From an uncultured Coriobacteriaceae bacterium (GTDB taxonomy: Bacteria; Actinomycetota; Coriobacteriia; Coriobacteriales; Atopobiaceae), in contig CAOJNB010000001.1 of assembly GCA_948439405.1 (NCBI GenBank), forward strand, positions 62,001-126,000: 64,000 nucleotides of DNA, in the 5' to 3' direction. Below, one piece after another: positions 53,456-64,000 of this stretch. Both the position numbers and the translations under genes were made by a program. The notes beneath the pieces are model-generated. The model made no database searches. It was not told the DNA's origin and saw only the letters and a program-made list of their open reading frames with translations. The stretch's first letter is position 1; every line of letters begins with the position of its first letter.

Positions 53456-53941
53456 CTAGCCATCCCACACCCCGATCCAGTCCCGGTACCCGCCCTCGAG
53501 CCACGACGGCCTCACCCGCTCGGAGACGGACGCCTCGACCACGACGAGGCCTCCCTCGACGGGCCCGAACGCCCGCGCCATGACGCCGAGCAGGGGGATG
53601 GGGCGGACCCTGCCGACCACCTCCACCCCGACCACGTCCCCTCCCGCGCCCGTGACGTCCACCTCCCAGCCGTCCCGGCCTCCCTCGTGGAAGACCGAGA
53701 CGTCGGGGACGGCGGCGAGGCGGCGGAGCGCGAGCTCCTCGTAGTGCTCCCCGTCCGCCCCCTCGGGCGCGGTGGCGGCGGCGCGCGCCGCCTCCGTCGC
53801 CGCCGCGTGCATCACGGAGCGCGTGTAGAGCAGGCACATGGGCTGGAGCAGGAAGGCGAGCGCGAACATGACCGTGGGGAGCAGGAGGGCGGCCTCCACC
53901 GTCGACTGCCCGGCCTCTCCCCGCTCAGTACAGGAGCGCAT
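53456..53941 (-). CDS. TadE-like pseudopilin
   Basis: A 161-residue protein. GQSTVEAALLLPTVMFALAF (about residues 11-30) is the TadE signature with the Glu at the fifth position of the hydrophobic part. The outer domain is about 120 residues. Its start overlaps the end of the preceding small pilin gene by 17 bases. It is probably a minor pilin. Confidence 0.85.
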   Translation of the reverse strand: MRSCTERGEAGQSTVEAALLLPTVMFALAFLLQPMCLLYTRSVMHAAATEAARAAATAPEGADGEHYEELALRRLAAVPDVSVFHEGGRDGWEVDVTGAGGDVVGVEVVGRVRPIPLLGVMARAFGPVEGGLVVVEASVSERVRPSWLEGGYRDWIGVWDG

Positions 53942-54131
53942 CCTGCATCCCTCCCACGGACGTCGCGTGCGATGCGGACTCCGCCGCCGCCTCCACGAAC
54001 CCGCCCGACTCGGCGAACCTCCAGAGCGCTGCGACGCCGAGGACGACCGCGAGCAGGGCCGCCAGCACGATCGCGTACTCGACGGTCGCCTGGCCGGACT
54101 CGTCGTCCCGCGTACCCCTCACGCGCCCCAC
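53925..54131 (-). CDS. Second small Flp-like pilin
   Basis: A 68-residue protein with GQATVEYAIVLAALLAVVLG (about residues 13-32), the Flp/TadE-type segment. It lacks the typical Flp ending but has the same size. It overlaps the stop of the previous gene by 13 bases. Confidence 0.78.
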   Translation of the reverse strand: MGRVRGTRDDESGQATVEYAIVLAALLAVVLGVAALWRFAESGGFVEAAAESASHATSVGGMQDALLY

Positions 54132-54640
54132 CTACCCTCGCGCGCCAGCCCCTCGACGAGGTCGCGCTCCATCCGGACGACCCTCACCTCGCACGACCCG
54201 TCGCCCTCGCTGACGACGCAGGTGTCCACCCACCCGTCCCCGAGGACCGTGCACGACCACGTGCGCCCGAGCAGGTCCAGGTACCCGGAGCGGACAAGCG
54301 AGCAGCCTCCGTCCCGCTCGTATCCCTCGAGGAGGCGCGCGGCGACGTCGGCGAGCTCGCCGGGTGCGGCCTGGGAGCGGACCTCGCCGAACTCCCGCGC
54401 GTCGACCCGCGCGGCCTCAGGGTCGGAGGCGGCGCCCTCCCCCGGGGCCTCCCCCGCGGACGCGACGTCCGCGGGGGAGGCCGATCCCGGGGCGTCGCGG
54501 ACGCCCCCGCCGACCCACTCCCCTCCCGGCGGGACGGCGAGACGCGCCGTCGCGACGAGGAGCAGCGCGACGAGCGCCGCCGGGAGCGCGGCGCGCGCGG
54601 CCCGGCGGCGGGAGGCCCGCCTAGAGCGAGTTGATCCCAT
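54119..54640 (-). CDS. Hypothetical secreted protein in the Tad operon
   Basis: A 173-residue protein. A very basic start (RSRRASRRR) and a hydrophobic stretch (about residues 17-33) look like a signal peptide or anchor. The rest has two or three Cys residues (SCTVLG, DTCVVS, SCEVRV) and no known motif. It overlaps the flp stop by 20 bases, so it is translated with the pilin. Not recognised. Confidence 0.7.
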   Translation of the reverse strand: MGSTRSRRASRRRAARAALPAALVALLLVATARLAVPPGGEWVGGGVRDAPGSASPADVASAGEAPGEGAASDPEAARVDAREFGEVRSQAAPGELADVAARLLEGYERDGGCSLVRSGYLDLLGRTWSCTVLGDGWVDTCVVSEGDGSCEVRVVRMERDLVEGLAREGRWGA

Positions 54641-54827
54641 TGGCGATCGCGTCCCACAGCTCGGAGATCTTGTCCCTGAAGGCGATGATCGCGACGATCG
54701 CGATGACGACGAGCACGCCCACGAGGATCGCGTACTCCGTCGTGCCCTGCCCCCGCTCGTCGGACGCGAGCGCGCGGACGCGCGCGACGAGGGCGCTCCC
54801 CACGGTGCCGATGGTCGAGAGAAACAT
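54621..54827 (-). CDS. flp: Flp pilin
   Basis: A 68-residue Flp-type prepilin, the main subunit of the pilus. RGQGTTEYAILVGVLVVIAI (about residues 25-44) contains the Glu and Tyr of the processing motif. The leader has the basic/Arg-rich stretch expected before cleavage. It is the first and shortest pilin of the operon. Confidence 0.9.
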   Translation of the reverse strand: MFLSTIGTVGSALVARVRALASDERGQGTTEYAILVGVLVVIAIVAIIAFRDKISELWDAIANGINSL

Positions 54828-54873
54828 GCGACTCCCCTTTCCTCCGTGCCTGCCCCGCCTGCGCGGGGCGTCC

Positions 54874-55503
54874 TCAGAACGTGAGCGAGGCGGCCGCGAC
54901 CAGGGGGCCGAGCACCGCCAGGAGCATCGCGGGGACGATGAGGGTCCCCAGGGGGACGAGCATCTTCACCGGGGCCCGCTCGATCTCCTCCTCGACGCGG
55001 GAGCGGGCCTCGTCGCGCACCGAGGCGGCCTGGCGCTCGAGGGTCGCCGCGAGCGGCGAGCCGAAGCGCAGGGCCTCGGCGACCGAGGCTGCGAAGCGCC
55101 GTGCCGCGGGGGTGCCCCACTCCTCCGCGAGCCGGGAGAGCGCCTCCTCGCGCGTCCCCGTCCCCAGGCGCCACCCCAGCATCGCCGCCTCCAGCGAGCG
55201 GGAGGTCCCGTTGTCGAAGTGGTCGCAGTACAGCCGCAGCGACATGTCGAACGAGAGGCCCGCCCCGAGCCCCAGGGCCAGCACGTCGAGGAGCTCGGGC
55301 AGCTCCTCGCCCGCGGCCGCGGAGGCGTCCTCCCTCCCGAGGCGGACGGCGGCGCGGCGGAGGCCGTCGGTCGCGCGCCGGAGCGCGGCCGAGCGCCGCG
55401 AGGCGAGCCCCCTCCAGCCCGCCGGCGAGAGGAGGGCGAGGTAGGTGCCCGCGAACGTCGCGGCGCAGGCGACGCACGCCCAGACAGCGCCGGACGCAGG
55501 CAT
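54874..55503 (-). CDS. tadC: Tad secretion inner-membrane protein TadC
   Basis: A 209-residue T2SSF-domain protein. ELPELLDVLALGLGAGLSFD (about residues 67-86) and the later APVKMLVPLGTLIVPAMLL (about 176-194) are typical of TadB/TadC. The start ATG overlaps the tadB stop by one base (TGATG). Confidence 0.9.
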   Translation of the reverse strand: MPASGAVWACVACAATFAGTYLALLSPAGWRGLASRRSAALRRATDGLRRAAVRLGREDASAAAGEELPELLDVLALGLGAGLSFDMSLRLYCDHFDNGTSRSLEAAMLGWRLGTGTREEALSRLAEEWGTPAARRFAASVAEALRFGSPLAATLERQAASVRDEARSRVEEEIERAPVKMLVPLGTLIVPAMLLAVLGPLVAAASLTF

Positions 55504-56435
55504 CACATCACCCCTCTCAGGAGCCGCCTGACGACGAGGAGCGCGAGGGCGTCCATCGCCAGGGCGCAGGCCACGCACGCCGTGCCGGCAGGCGTCGCGA
55601 GGCCCCTCTGGAAGTCGACCGAGAACAGCGAGAGCAGGCCCAGCATGACGACGGGCATGAGGCACACGATCCGGATCGAGAGGCGCGCCTGGGCCGTCTT
55701 GACCTCGAGGGAGCGCCTCAGCTCCTCCCGGGCCTCCACCATCCGGGCCGTGCGCCCCAGCATCGCGTCGAGCGGGCTGCCCGTGCGCTGCGAGATGGCG
55801 AGGGAGGTGACGAGCATGAGCACGCCCGGGGCCTCGAGGCGGCGGGCGAGGCCCTCGAGCGCGGAGCGCACGGGCTCGCCGAAGCGGAGCTCGAGGCCCA
55901 TGCGGGCGAACTCGTCCCCCGCCGCCCCGCGCGCGTTGGCCCCGACGTACTCCACGGCCTGCGCGAGGGTCTTGCCCGAGCCGAGGGCCGAGGCGAGCAT
56001 GCGGAGCACGCCGGGCATCTCGTCCGCGAGCTCCCTCGACGCGCGCCTCGAGAGCGCCGAGGCGCACGAGCGCAGCAGGACGGCCCAGCATGCGGCGAGC
56101 ACGGGCGCCACCGCGGGCGACCCCGCCCAGAGGCTCCCCGCGAGCGCGGCCGCGGGGACCGACGCGACGACGGCCATCCCGCACGCCGCCTCCGAAGGCG
56201 CAACCCCGCGCCCCGCCAGGCGCCTCCAGAGCGCCGCGGCGAGGACGCGGACGGTCCCCGAGCGGAGAAGGGCGTCGAGCGGCGGCGTCGACGCGCAGCG
56301 CTCGCACGCCCGCGCCAGGCGCGCGCGGGCCTCCCCCGCGCTCCTCGGGAGGCGCGCGTGCGCGAGGCCCCCGGAGGCGACGAACGTCCCCGCGGCGGCC
56401 GCGGCCATGGCGAGGGCCGGCAGGACGGGCGTCAC
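55503..56435 (-). CDS. tadB: Tad secretion inner-membrane protein TadB
   Basis: A 310-residue T2SSF-domain protein. ELADEMPGVLRMLASALGSG (about residues 132-151) and the SQRTGSPLDAMLGRTARMV stretch (about 215-233) are family marks. Hydrophobic segments flank the domain. It overlaps tadA by four bases. Confidence 0.91.
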   Translation of the reverse strand: MTPVLPALAMAAAAAGTFVASGGLAHARLPRSAGEARARLARACERCASTPPLDALLRSGTVRVLAAALWRRLAGRGVAPSEAACGMAVVASVPAAALAGSLWAGSPAVAPVLAACWAVLLRSCASALSRRASRELADEMPGVLRMLASALGSGKTLAQAVEYVGANARGAAGDEFARMGLELRFGEPVRSALEGLARRLEAPGVLMLVTSLAISQRTGSPLDAMLGRTARMVEAREELRRSLEVKTAQARLSIRIVCLMPVVMLGLLSLFSVDFQRGLATPAGTACVACALAMDALALLVVRRLLRGVM

Positions 56436-57739
56436 GGCCGCTCACCCCTCGCCTGCTCGAGCACGTCTCCGTCGACCTCGAAGAAGGGCTCGGACTCGAG
56501 CCGCCACGAGCGCGCGGCCGCGTCGAACGCGACGATCCGCGTCAGCTCGACGCCGCCCGCCTCGCCCCTCGACACCCGCGACATCGACCCGATCATGCGC
56601 GAGCCGTCCGAGAGGCGGTGCGACATCACGAGCAGGTCGAGCCCGGAGGCGATCTGCTCCTCGACGATGTCGACCGGCAGGTCCATCCCGAAGCGCGCCA
56701 TCAGCACGAGGCGCAGCACGGCCTCGCGCTCGGTGCCCGCGTGCAGCGTGGTGAGCGACCCGTCGTGCCCCGTGTTCATCGCCTGCAGCATGTCGATGCA
56801 CTCCGAGCCGCGGACCTCGCCCACGACGATCCTGTCGGGGCGCATGCGCAGCGCGTTCTTGACGAGGTCGCGGATCGTGACCTCGCCGACCCCCTCGATC
56901 GAGGCGTCGCGCGACTCGAGGCGCACCACGTGCGGGTGGCTCTCGAAGCGCAGCTCCGCGGAGTCCTCGATCGTCACGATGCGCTCGGAGTGCGGGATCT
57001 CGCTCGAGAGCGCGTTGAGCAGGGTCGTCTTGCCCGAGCCCGTGCCACCCGCGACCGCGACGTCGCAGCGCTGCGCCACGGCGGCCGCGAGCAGCCGCGC
57101 GTACCACGCGGGAAGCGAGCCCAGCGCGACGAGCTCCGAGAGCGTCGTGATGCGGTCCGAGAACTTCCTGATCGTCACGACCGGGCCGTCGATCGCGACG
57201 GGGCTGATCACCGCGTTGACGCGGTCGCCGTTCGCGAGGCGGGCGTTGACGATCGGGTTGCGCTCGTCGAGGCGCCGGCCCAGCGGGGCGATGATCCGGT
57301 CGACGACGGTGAGGATCTGCTCGGGCGTGTCGAACGCGCGCGGCGCCTGCAGGAGCTCCCCGGCGCGCTCGTAGAACAGCGACGCGCAGCCGTTGACCAT
57401 GACCTCCGAGACCCCGTCGTCGTCGAGCAGCGGCTGGATGGGTCCCAGCCCCGTCACCTCGTCGAGGACCTCGCCCACGAGCCGGGAGCGCTCCTCCGGC
57501 GCCAGCTCGGCGCCCTGCGTGGCGTTGAGGATCGCCTCGCAGCTCACCGCCAGCTCCTGGCGGGCGCGGACGACGTCCTCGGAGTCCAGCATGGCTGCGA
57601 CCGTCGCCAGGCCGAGCCGCTCGACGAGCTGGCGGCGCAGGGCCGTCCTCAGGCCGGCCATGCGCTCGGCCGCCTCCTCGCCCGCCTGTCGCGCGGCGGC
57701 GCCGCCCTCCTGCTCCCTCACGCGCTCGAGAAGGGACAC
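56432..57739 (-). CDS. tadA: Tad secretion ATPase TadA/CpaF
   Basis: A 435-residue CpaF-type ATPase that powers pilus assembly. Walker A GGTGSGKTTLLNAL is at about residues 226-239, the Asp box VTIEDSAELR at about 252, and IVVGEVRGSECIDMLQAMN (about 288-306) is Walker B and its following helix. The length is normal. It follows tadZ without a gap. Confidence 0.96.
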   Translation of the reverse strand: MSLLERVREQEGGAAARQAGEEAAERMAGLRTALRRQLVERLGLATVAAMLDSEDVVRARQELAVSCEAILNATQGAELAPEERSRLVGEVLDEVTGLGPIQPLLDDDGVSEVMVNGCASLFYERAGELLQAPRAFDTPEQILTVVDRIIAPLGRRLDERNPIVNARLANGDRVNAVISPVAIDGPVVTIRKFSDRITTLSELVALGSLPAWYARLLAAAVAQRCDVAVAGGTGSGKTTLLNALSSEIPHSERIVTIEDSAELRFESHPHVVRLESRDASIEGVGEVTIRDLVKNALRMRPDRIVVGEVRGSECIDMLQAMNTGHDGSLTTLHAGTEREAVLRLVLMARFGMDLPVDIVEEQIASGLDLLVMSHRLSDGSRMIGSMSRVSRGEAGGVELTRIVAFDAAARSWRLESEPFFEVDGDVLEQARGERP

Positions 57740-59005
57740 CTACCTCACCTCCAGAAGACGTCTGATCAGGCCGCGACGCGGGCTCCGCTCGGCGTCCCCG
57801 AGGGCTCGCCCGGCCTCCTCCGCGTCAGGAAGCCGACCCATCTCGCTCAGGATCGCGGCAAGCATCGAGGCCGCCGAGCGCACGAGGTCGTCGTCGGTCC
57901 CCGCGAGCTCGGCGAGCCCGCCGGGTCCGGGCGGCGAGGAGAGGTCGGCCGCGCTCGCGAGCATGCGGAAGGAGCGGGCGGTCTCGAGCCCCGAGGCGCC
58001 TCTGAACAGGCTCTCGTCCTCGGCGTCCCGCCAGTCGCAGAAGCTCATCACCCGCGAGATCCTCGTCCGCTCGACTCCCAGGCGCACCGCGAGCGAGGCG
58101 GTCCGCGCCATCGGCGCCACGCTCCCGCGCCCGTCGCGCGCGACGACCAGGAGGCGGTCGCAGGCCTGGACCGCCTGGGCCACGGCGTCCGTGAAGGTCG
58201 TCGAGGCGTCCGCCACCACGAGGTCGTGGTGGCGCGCGAGGACGTCGACGACGCGGCCGACGCGCCACCCGAGCGTCTCGGCGAGCTCGGGACGCGCGCA
58301 GGGCCCCCACAGCCCGAGCCCCTCGTCGACGCGCACGCCCGCGCCGAGCACGTCCCCGTCCGAGAGCACCCGCGACTCCGCGAGGCGGGCGAGGTCCGAG
58401 CCGCCCGGCAGCCCGAGCCAGGCGAAGGCGTTGCCCGAGCACAGGTCCAGGTCGCAGACGGCGACGCTGAGGCCCCACCTCCTCGCGACGAGCGCGAGCA
58501 GGCACGACAGGCACGTCTTGCCGACGCCTCCCCTCCCCGAGACGAGGCACAGCACGACACCCCTCCCCCTCGCCGGGCGCGCGGGACGCGGGGCCGGCAG
58601 GGCCGCGACCGCCGCGGCGACCTCGTCCGGCTCCTCGATGTCGGCGACCTCGCCGAAAGGCGGGACGGCAGGGGGCTCGACGAGCTGGTCGGGCGTGAGG
58701 ACGCGGGACACGCCAGCGCGCTCGGCGCGCGAGCGCAGCGAGCCCGACGCCGCCTCGCTCACGAGGACGACCTCGGCGGCGTGTCCGTCACGTGCGAGCG
58801 CTGCGGCCAGGTTCACGGCCTCCATCCCCCCGACGGGCGCCCACACGAGCGCCGCAGCCTCGCCCGGGGGCTCCGCGAGCATGAGGCGGCGCATCTCGCG
58901 GGCGTCCGCGACGCACCTCTCCCCGCCGTCGGCGCCGAGGACGCGGAGCGCCTCCCCGACCCGGTCCCCCGCACCCTCCGGGGCGCACGCGAGCCATCTC
59001 GTCAC
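57740..59005 (-). CDS. tadZ: TadZ/CpaE-like P-loop protein
   Basis: A 421-residue protein with a receiver-like N-terminal half and a MinD-type P-loop half. VSGRGGVGKTCLS (about residues 156-168) is the deviant Walker A, and DLDLCSGN (about 184-191) and DLVVADAS follow. TadZ proteins place the Tad machine at the cell pole. The GTG at 59005 overlaps the cpaB stop by four bases. Confidence 0.9.
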   Translation of the reverse strand: MTRWLACAPEGAGDRVGEALRVLGADGGERCVADAREMRRLMLAEPPGEAAALVWAPVGGMEAVNLAAALARDGHAAEVVLVSEAASGSLRSRAERAGVSRVLTPDQLVEPPAVPPFGEVADIEEPDEVAAAVAALPAPRPARPARGRGVVLCLVSGRGGVGKTCLSCLLALVARRWGLSVAVCDLDLCSGNAFAWLGLPGGSDLARLAESRVLSDGDVLGAGVRVDEGLGLWGPCARPELAETLGWRVGRVVDVLARHHDLVVADASTTFTDAVAQAVQACDRLLVVARDGRGSVAPMARTASLAVRLGVERTRISRVMSFCDWRDAEDESLFRGASGLETARSFRMLASAADLSSPPGPGGLAELAGTDDDLVRSAASMLAAILSEMGRLPDAEEAGRALGDAERSPRRGLIRRLLEVR

Positions 59006-59712
59006 CGCTCTCCCTCCTCCGTGTCGACGGGCTCCACCTCGTCCGGCGCGGCCCCCTCCCGCGGGTCCGGGACTGACTCGACGTCCTCGGCGGGAATCAC
59101 CACCCGCAGCTCGCCGGCGTCGCTCGCCGCGAGCACGTCCGCCACCTCCTCGGGCCTCACGGCGACGGAGACCGTCCGCCCGCCCGCCGCGAGCCCCGTC
59201 TGCGCGACGGGCACGGAGAGGACGACCATGTCGGCCGAGACCACCCGCGAGTCGCCGTCGCCGACCCGGTAGGCCACCACGTGGGCCCCGATCGTCACGT
59301 TCGAGGGGACGCCGAGCTCCTCGGTCATGGGGACGACGAGGGCGACGCACCCCGAGGGGACGTCGGCGGACTCGCTCGCGTCGCGGAAGTTCACCTGCGT
59401 GAGCGGCGCGCCCTGCGCGGCCGGCTCGGTCACGGTCGCGCCGACGACCTCGTCGCGATCCGTCACCGCGCCGACGGGCGCCAGGTCCGCGAGCCACTCG
59501 CGCACCTCGACGTCCTCGGCGGCGACGACCTCGCCCGCCTCGAGGGTCCGCTCCGCCACGACGAGGTCCACCACCTCGCCCCCGTAGCGGGCGAGCATCT
59601 CCGAGCGCTCCCGCTCGGCCTCGGAGCGGACGCCGCGGGCGTACAGGAGGAACGCCACGCCCACGACGAGGGCGGCGAGTGCCGCTGCCACGATGCGCAG
59701 CCTCCGTCCCAT
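59002..59712 (-). CDS. cpaB: CpaB/RcpC-like SAF-domain protein
   Basis: A 236-residue protein with one N-terminal membrane segment (about residues 5-25) and a SAF domain (about 48-115; LVVAERTLEAGEVVAAEDV). It is the first gene of the Tad operon. In Gram-negative bacteria CpaB works with the secretin; here a monoderm role is likely. The ATG follows GGAGGGGGG. The C-terminal tail is acidic. Confidence 0.88.
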   Translation of the reverse strand: MGRRLRIVAAALAALVVGVAFLLYARGVRSEAERERSEMLARYGGEVVDLVVAERTLEAGEVVAAEDVEVREWLADLAPVGAVTDRDEVVGATVTEPAAQGAPLTQVNFRDASESADVPSGCVALVVPMTEELGVPSNVTIGAHVVAYRVGDGDSRVVSADMVVLSVPVAQTGLAAGGRTVSVAVRPEEVADVLAASDAGELRVVIPAEDVESVPDPREGAAPDEVEPVDTEEGER

Positions 59713-59848
59713 GCGACCCCCCTCCCGCGGCCGGACCCTCCCTCGGGAACGATTCTGCGGAGGCGGGGTGCCGCGCGCAGCGTGGCCGCCGAAGTCGCGA
59801 GGCGCGCGCCGACGGGTCGCCGACGGGGCGCCGACGCCGCACGGGAAA

Positions 59849-59880
59849 GCCCCCGCCGGCGCGCTCGCGCGGGCGGGGGC
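59849..59880 (-). terminator. Terminator after rsgA
   Basis: GCCCCCGCC pairs with GGCGGGGGC around a GC-rich inner stem-loop; TTTCCC follows on the minus strand. It lies between rsgA and the start of the Tad operon. Confidence 0.65.
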
Positions 59881-59918
59881 GGAATCGGACGTGGGACGGG
59901 ACGGATCTCCCGGCTCCG

Positions 59919-61088
59919 CTAGATCACCACATCGGGGGCGAGGCCCTCGGAGCTCTCGCGCATCTCGCGGGCAAGGGAGAGGTAGGCATCGAGCCGGGCC
60001 TCGGGGAACGCCCCCGCGGCGAGAGCCGCGCGCACGCCGCAGCCCGGCTCGCCCGTGTGCGTGCAGTCGCGGAACCGGCACGCGCGCGCCGCCTCGGCGA
60101 CGTCCGGGAACGCCTTGGCGAGGCCTCGCTCGTGGCCCACGAGCGGCAGGCTGCGCAGGCCCGGCTCGTCGACGACCACGCCGGCGCCGGCGAGCCTCAC
60201 CATCCGGCGCGACACGGTCGTGTGCCTGCCGGCGTCGTCGGAGGCGCGCACCCCGCCGACCTCGAGCACGTCCTCGCCGAACAAGGCGTTGAGCAGGGTG
60301 GACTTGCCGGCGCCGGACTCGCCGAGCATGATGGCCACGCGACCCTCGGGCACGAGGGCGCGCACCTCGGCGACGCCCCAGCCCGCGCCGGCCCCCCGGG
60401 CGGCCCCGGCATAGCCCTCCCGCTCCTCCGCCGCCGTGCACGTGACCGGCACGGAGCCTCCCAGCACCTCGCGGACGAGGGCGACCTGGCCGGCCAGCCA
60501 GGCGGCGTCGGGGCAGCGGTCGGCCTTCGTGAGCACCACGGCGGCCTCGGCCCCGCAGTCGAGGGCGACCACGACTGAGCGCGCGATGCGGTCCACGAGG
60601 ACCTCACGGCGCGAGAGGGGCTGCGCGACGAGGACGACGTCCACGTTGGCGGCGAGCGTCTGGTGCTCTCCGCGCGGGCCGCCGCGCCAGCGGGCGATGT
60701 CGCTCCTGCGCGGGAGGACCCCCTCGAGCAGCAGGCCGGCGTCGTGGCCCTCCGTGGCCCGGCACACGACCCAGTCCCCCACCGCGGCGCGGGCGTCCGT
60801 CTTGAGCGATGAGAGCCCCTGCCCGTACTCGCAGCGCAGCGTCGCGCGCTCGGTTGCCACGACGGGGTAGCCGCGGTCGAGCCTCACCACGCAGCCGAGC
60901 ACGGGCTCGCCGGGCAGCGAGGCGTCGCCCTCGAGGCGCGCCGCCTGGCGGGCGAAGGCGTCGAGCTGCTCGGGCGAGGGGGAGAGGTCGGAGAAGGACG
61001 GGAGGCCTGCCAGGCGCAACGGCCCGAGGGCCGCCCCCCGGTCGGGGACGGCCCTCGGCTTGCGGTTCCTGGTGCGGGAGCGCGCCAC
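59919..61088 (-). CDS. rsgA: Ribosome small-subunit-dependent GTPase RsgA
   Basis: A 389-residue circularly permuted GTPase that helps 30S maturation. Order G4-G1-G3 is visible: VVLTKADRC (about residues 188-196), GESGAGKST (about 258-266) and VVDEPGLR (about 306-313). The C-terminal zinc knuckle is CRFRDCTHTGEPGC (about 338-351). An OB-fold precedes the GTPase. A GTG start lies just past the calcium ATPase stop, so the two are probably cotranscribed. Confidence 0.95.
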   Translation of the reverse strand: MARSRTRNRKPRAVPDRGAALGPLRLAGLPSFSDLSPSPEQLDAFARQAARLEGDASLPGEPVLGCVVRLDRGYPVVATERATLRCEYGQGLSSLKTDARAAVGDWVVCRATEGHDAGLLLEGVLPRRSDIARWRGGPRGEHQTLAANVDVVLVAQPLSRREVLVDRIARSVVVALDCGAEAAVVLTKADRCPDAAWLAGQVALVREVLGGSVPVTCTAAEEREGYAGAARGAGAGWGVAEVRALVPEGRVAIMLGESGAGKSTLLNALFGEDVLEVGGVRASDDAGRHTTVSRRMVRLAGAGVVVDEPGLRSLPLVGHERGLAKAFPDVAEAARACRFRDCTHTGEPGCGVRAALAAGAFPEARLDAYLSLAREMRESSEGLAPDVVI

Positions 61089-61091
61089 GTG

Positions 61092-63767
<2,676 letters not shown>

Positions 63768-64000
63768 GTGGGTTGTTTCCCTCCCCTGGGAATGCGTGAC
63801 CGACGCATGGTTGATGCCCGATCGTAATTCCTCGAGAAGCGAGGCAAGGGCTCATCAAGTCTGGCCGTCGGACCCCTTGATGGCTAGAAGCACCAATCAT
63901 ACTACCCGAGGCAGGCGACGCCCGGGGTCGAGGCCCGCGAGGAAGGCATTCCGAACGCCTCTTACAAATGTTTGTGGGGGCTGTGGTTCCGGTTTCGGAA
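63768..64000 (-). promoter_or_regulatory. Upstream region of the calcium ATPase, window edge
   Basis: A 233-base stretch without a gene. It holds AT-richer spots near 63820-63900 that likely include the promoter. I see no convincing -35/-10 pair. An inverted ACAAA/TTTGT lies near 63964. Confidence 0.35.

Overview
The window is about 64 kb of very GC-rich, tightly packed bacterial chromosome. The codon use, the short GGAGG-type ribosome sites, the mix of GTG/TTG starts and the gene content (gene-dense Tad pilus locus without a secretin, mannose-family PTS, LTA-synthase-like sulfatase, HelD, M20 dipeptidase, several zinc-ribbon proteins) point to a monoderm actinobacterium of the class Coriobacteriia, most like Atopobiaceae/Olsenella relatives. 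That assignment is an inference from gene content; no rRNA is present. I see no insertion sequence, prophage or CRISPR array.

Layout. 1-3.2 kb: queA (cut by the left edge) and queH for queuosine, then a TetM/EF-G-like GTPase. 3.3-8.7 kb: iron-type alcohol dehydrogenase and a convergent MarR regulator, an unusual membrane protein that looks like a P1B ATPase membrane domain without its catalytic domains, and a Zn/Cd efflux operon (ArsR-type repressor, free-standing HMA metallochaperone, P1B-2 ATPase) with a clear operator inside its promoter. 9-17.4 kb: membrane protein, MFS transporter, tRNA-Thr, and a leftward run hpf, degV, hydroxyacid dehydrogenase, NYN-LOTUS nuclease-like protein, HEAT-like protein, secreted protein, with an orphan amino-acid binding lipoprotein upstream of hpf. 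17.7-23 kb: comF-like, tatD and two tandem fused EIIC-EIID mannose-family PTS genes. 23-32.9 kb: housekeeping RNA modification and translation genes (rsmA, metG, rsmI, mnmA) with a GH5 relative, a DMT exporter, a zinc-ribbon/beta-propeller membrane protein, an aldo/keto reductase with ferredoxin domain and a GNAT protein.

33-39.7 kb is a sugar island: rightward GntR/UTRA regulator, mannitol-1-phosphate-dehydrogenase-like protein and ribokinase, facing leftward GH120 beta-xylosidase and GH51 arabinofuranosidase across a strong shared hairpin terminator. Together these could release and begin to use arabinose/xylose from arabinoxylo-oligosaccharides; no sugar transporter is in the window. 39.8-50.3 kb: HelD, an HTH-aminotransferase fusion with an inverted repeat in its own promoter region, a large TPR protein, PepV-like dipeptidase, an LTA-synthase-like sulfatase and tRNA-Phe.

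50.3-59.7 kb is one leftward Tad/Flp pilus operon: cpaB, tadZ, tadA, tadB, tadC, flp, several TadE/TadG-type pseudopilins, a DUF192 protein and a zinc-ribbon protein, most with overlapping stops and starts. 59.9-63.8 kb: rsgA and a calcium-type P-type ATPase.

The most distinctive items are the catalytically stripped P-type ATPase-like scaffold at 4.9-6.0 kb, the fused and duplicated EIIC-EIID genes, the HTH-aminotransferase with its operator candidate, the His/Cys tail on a hydroxyacid dehydrogenase, and a Tad pseudopilin carrying an Ada-like zinc-site motif.
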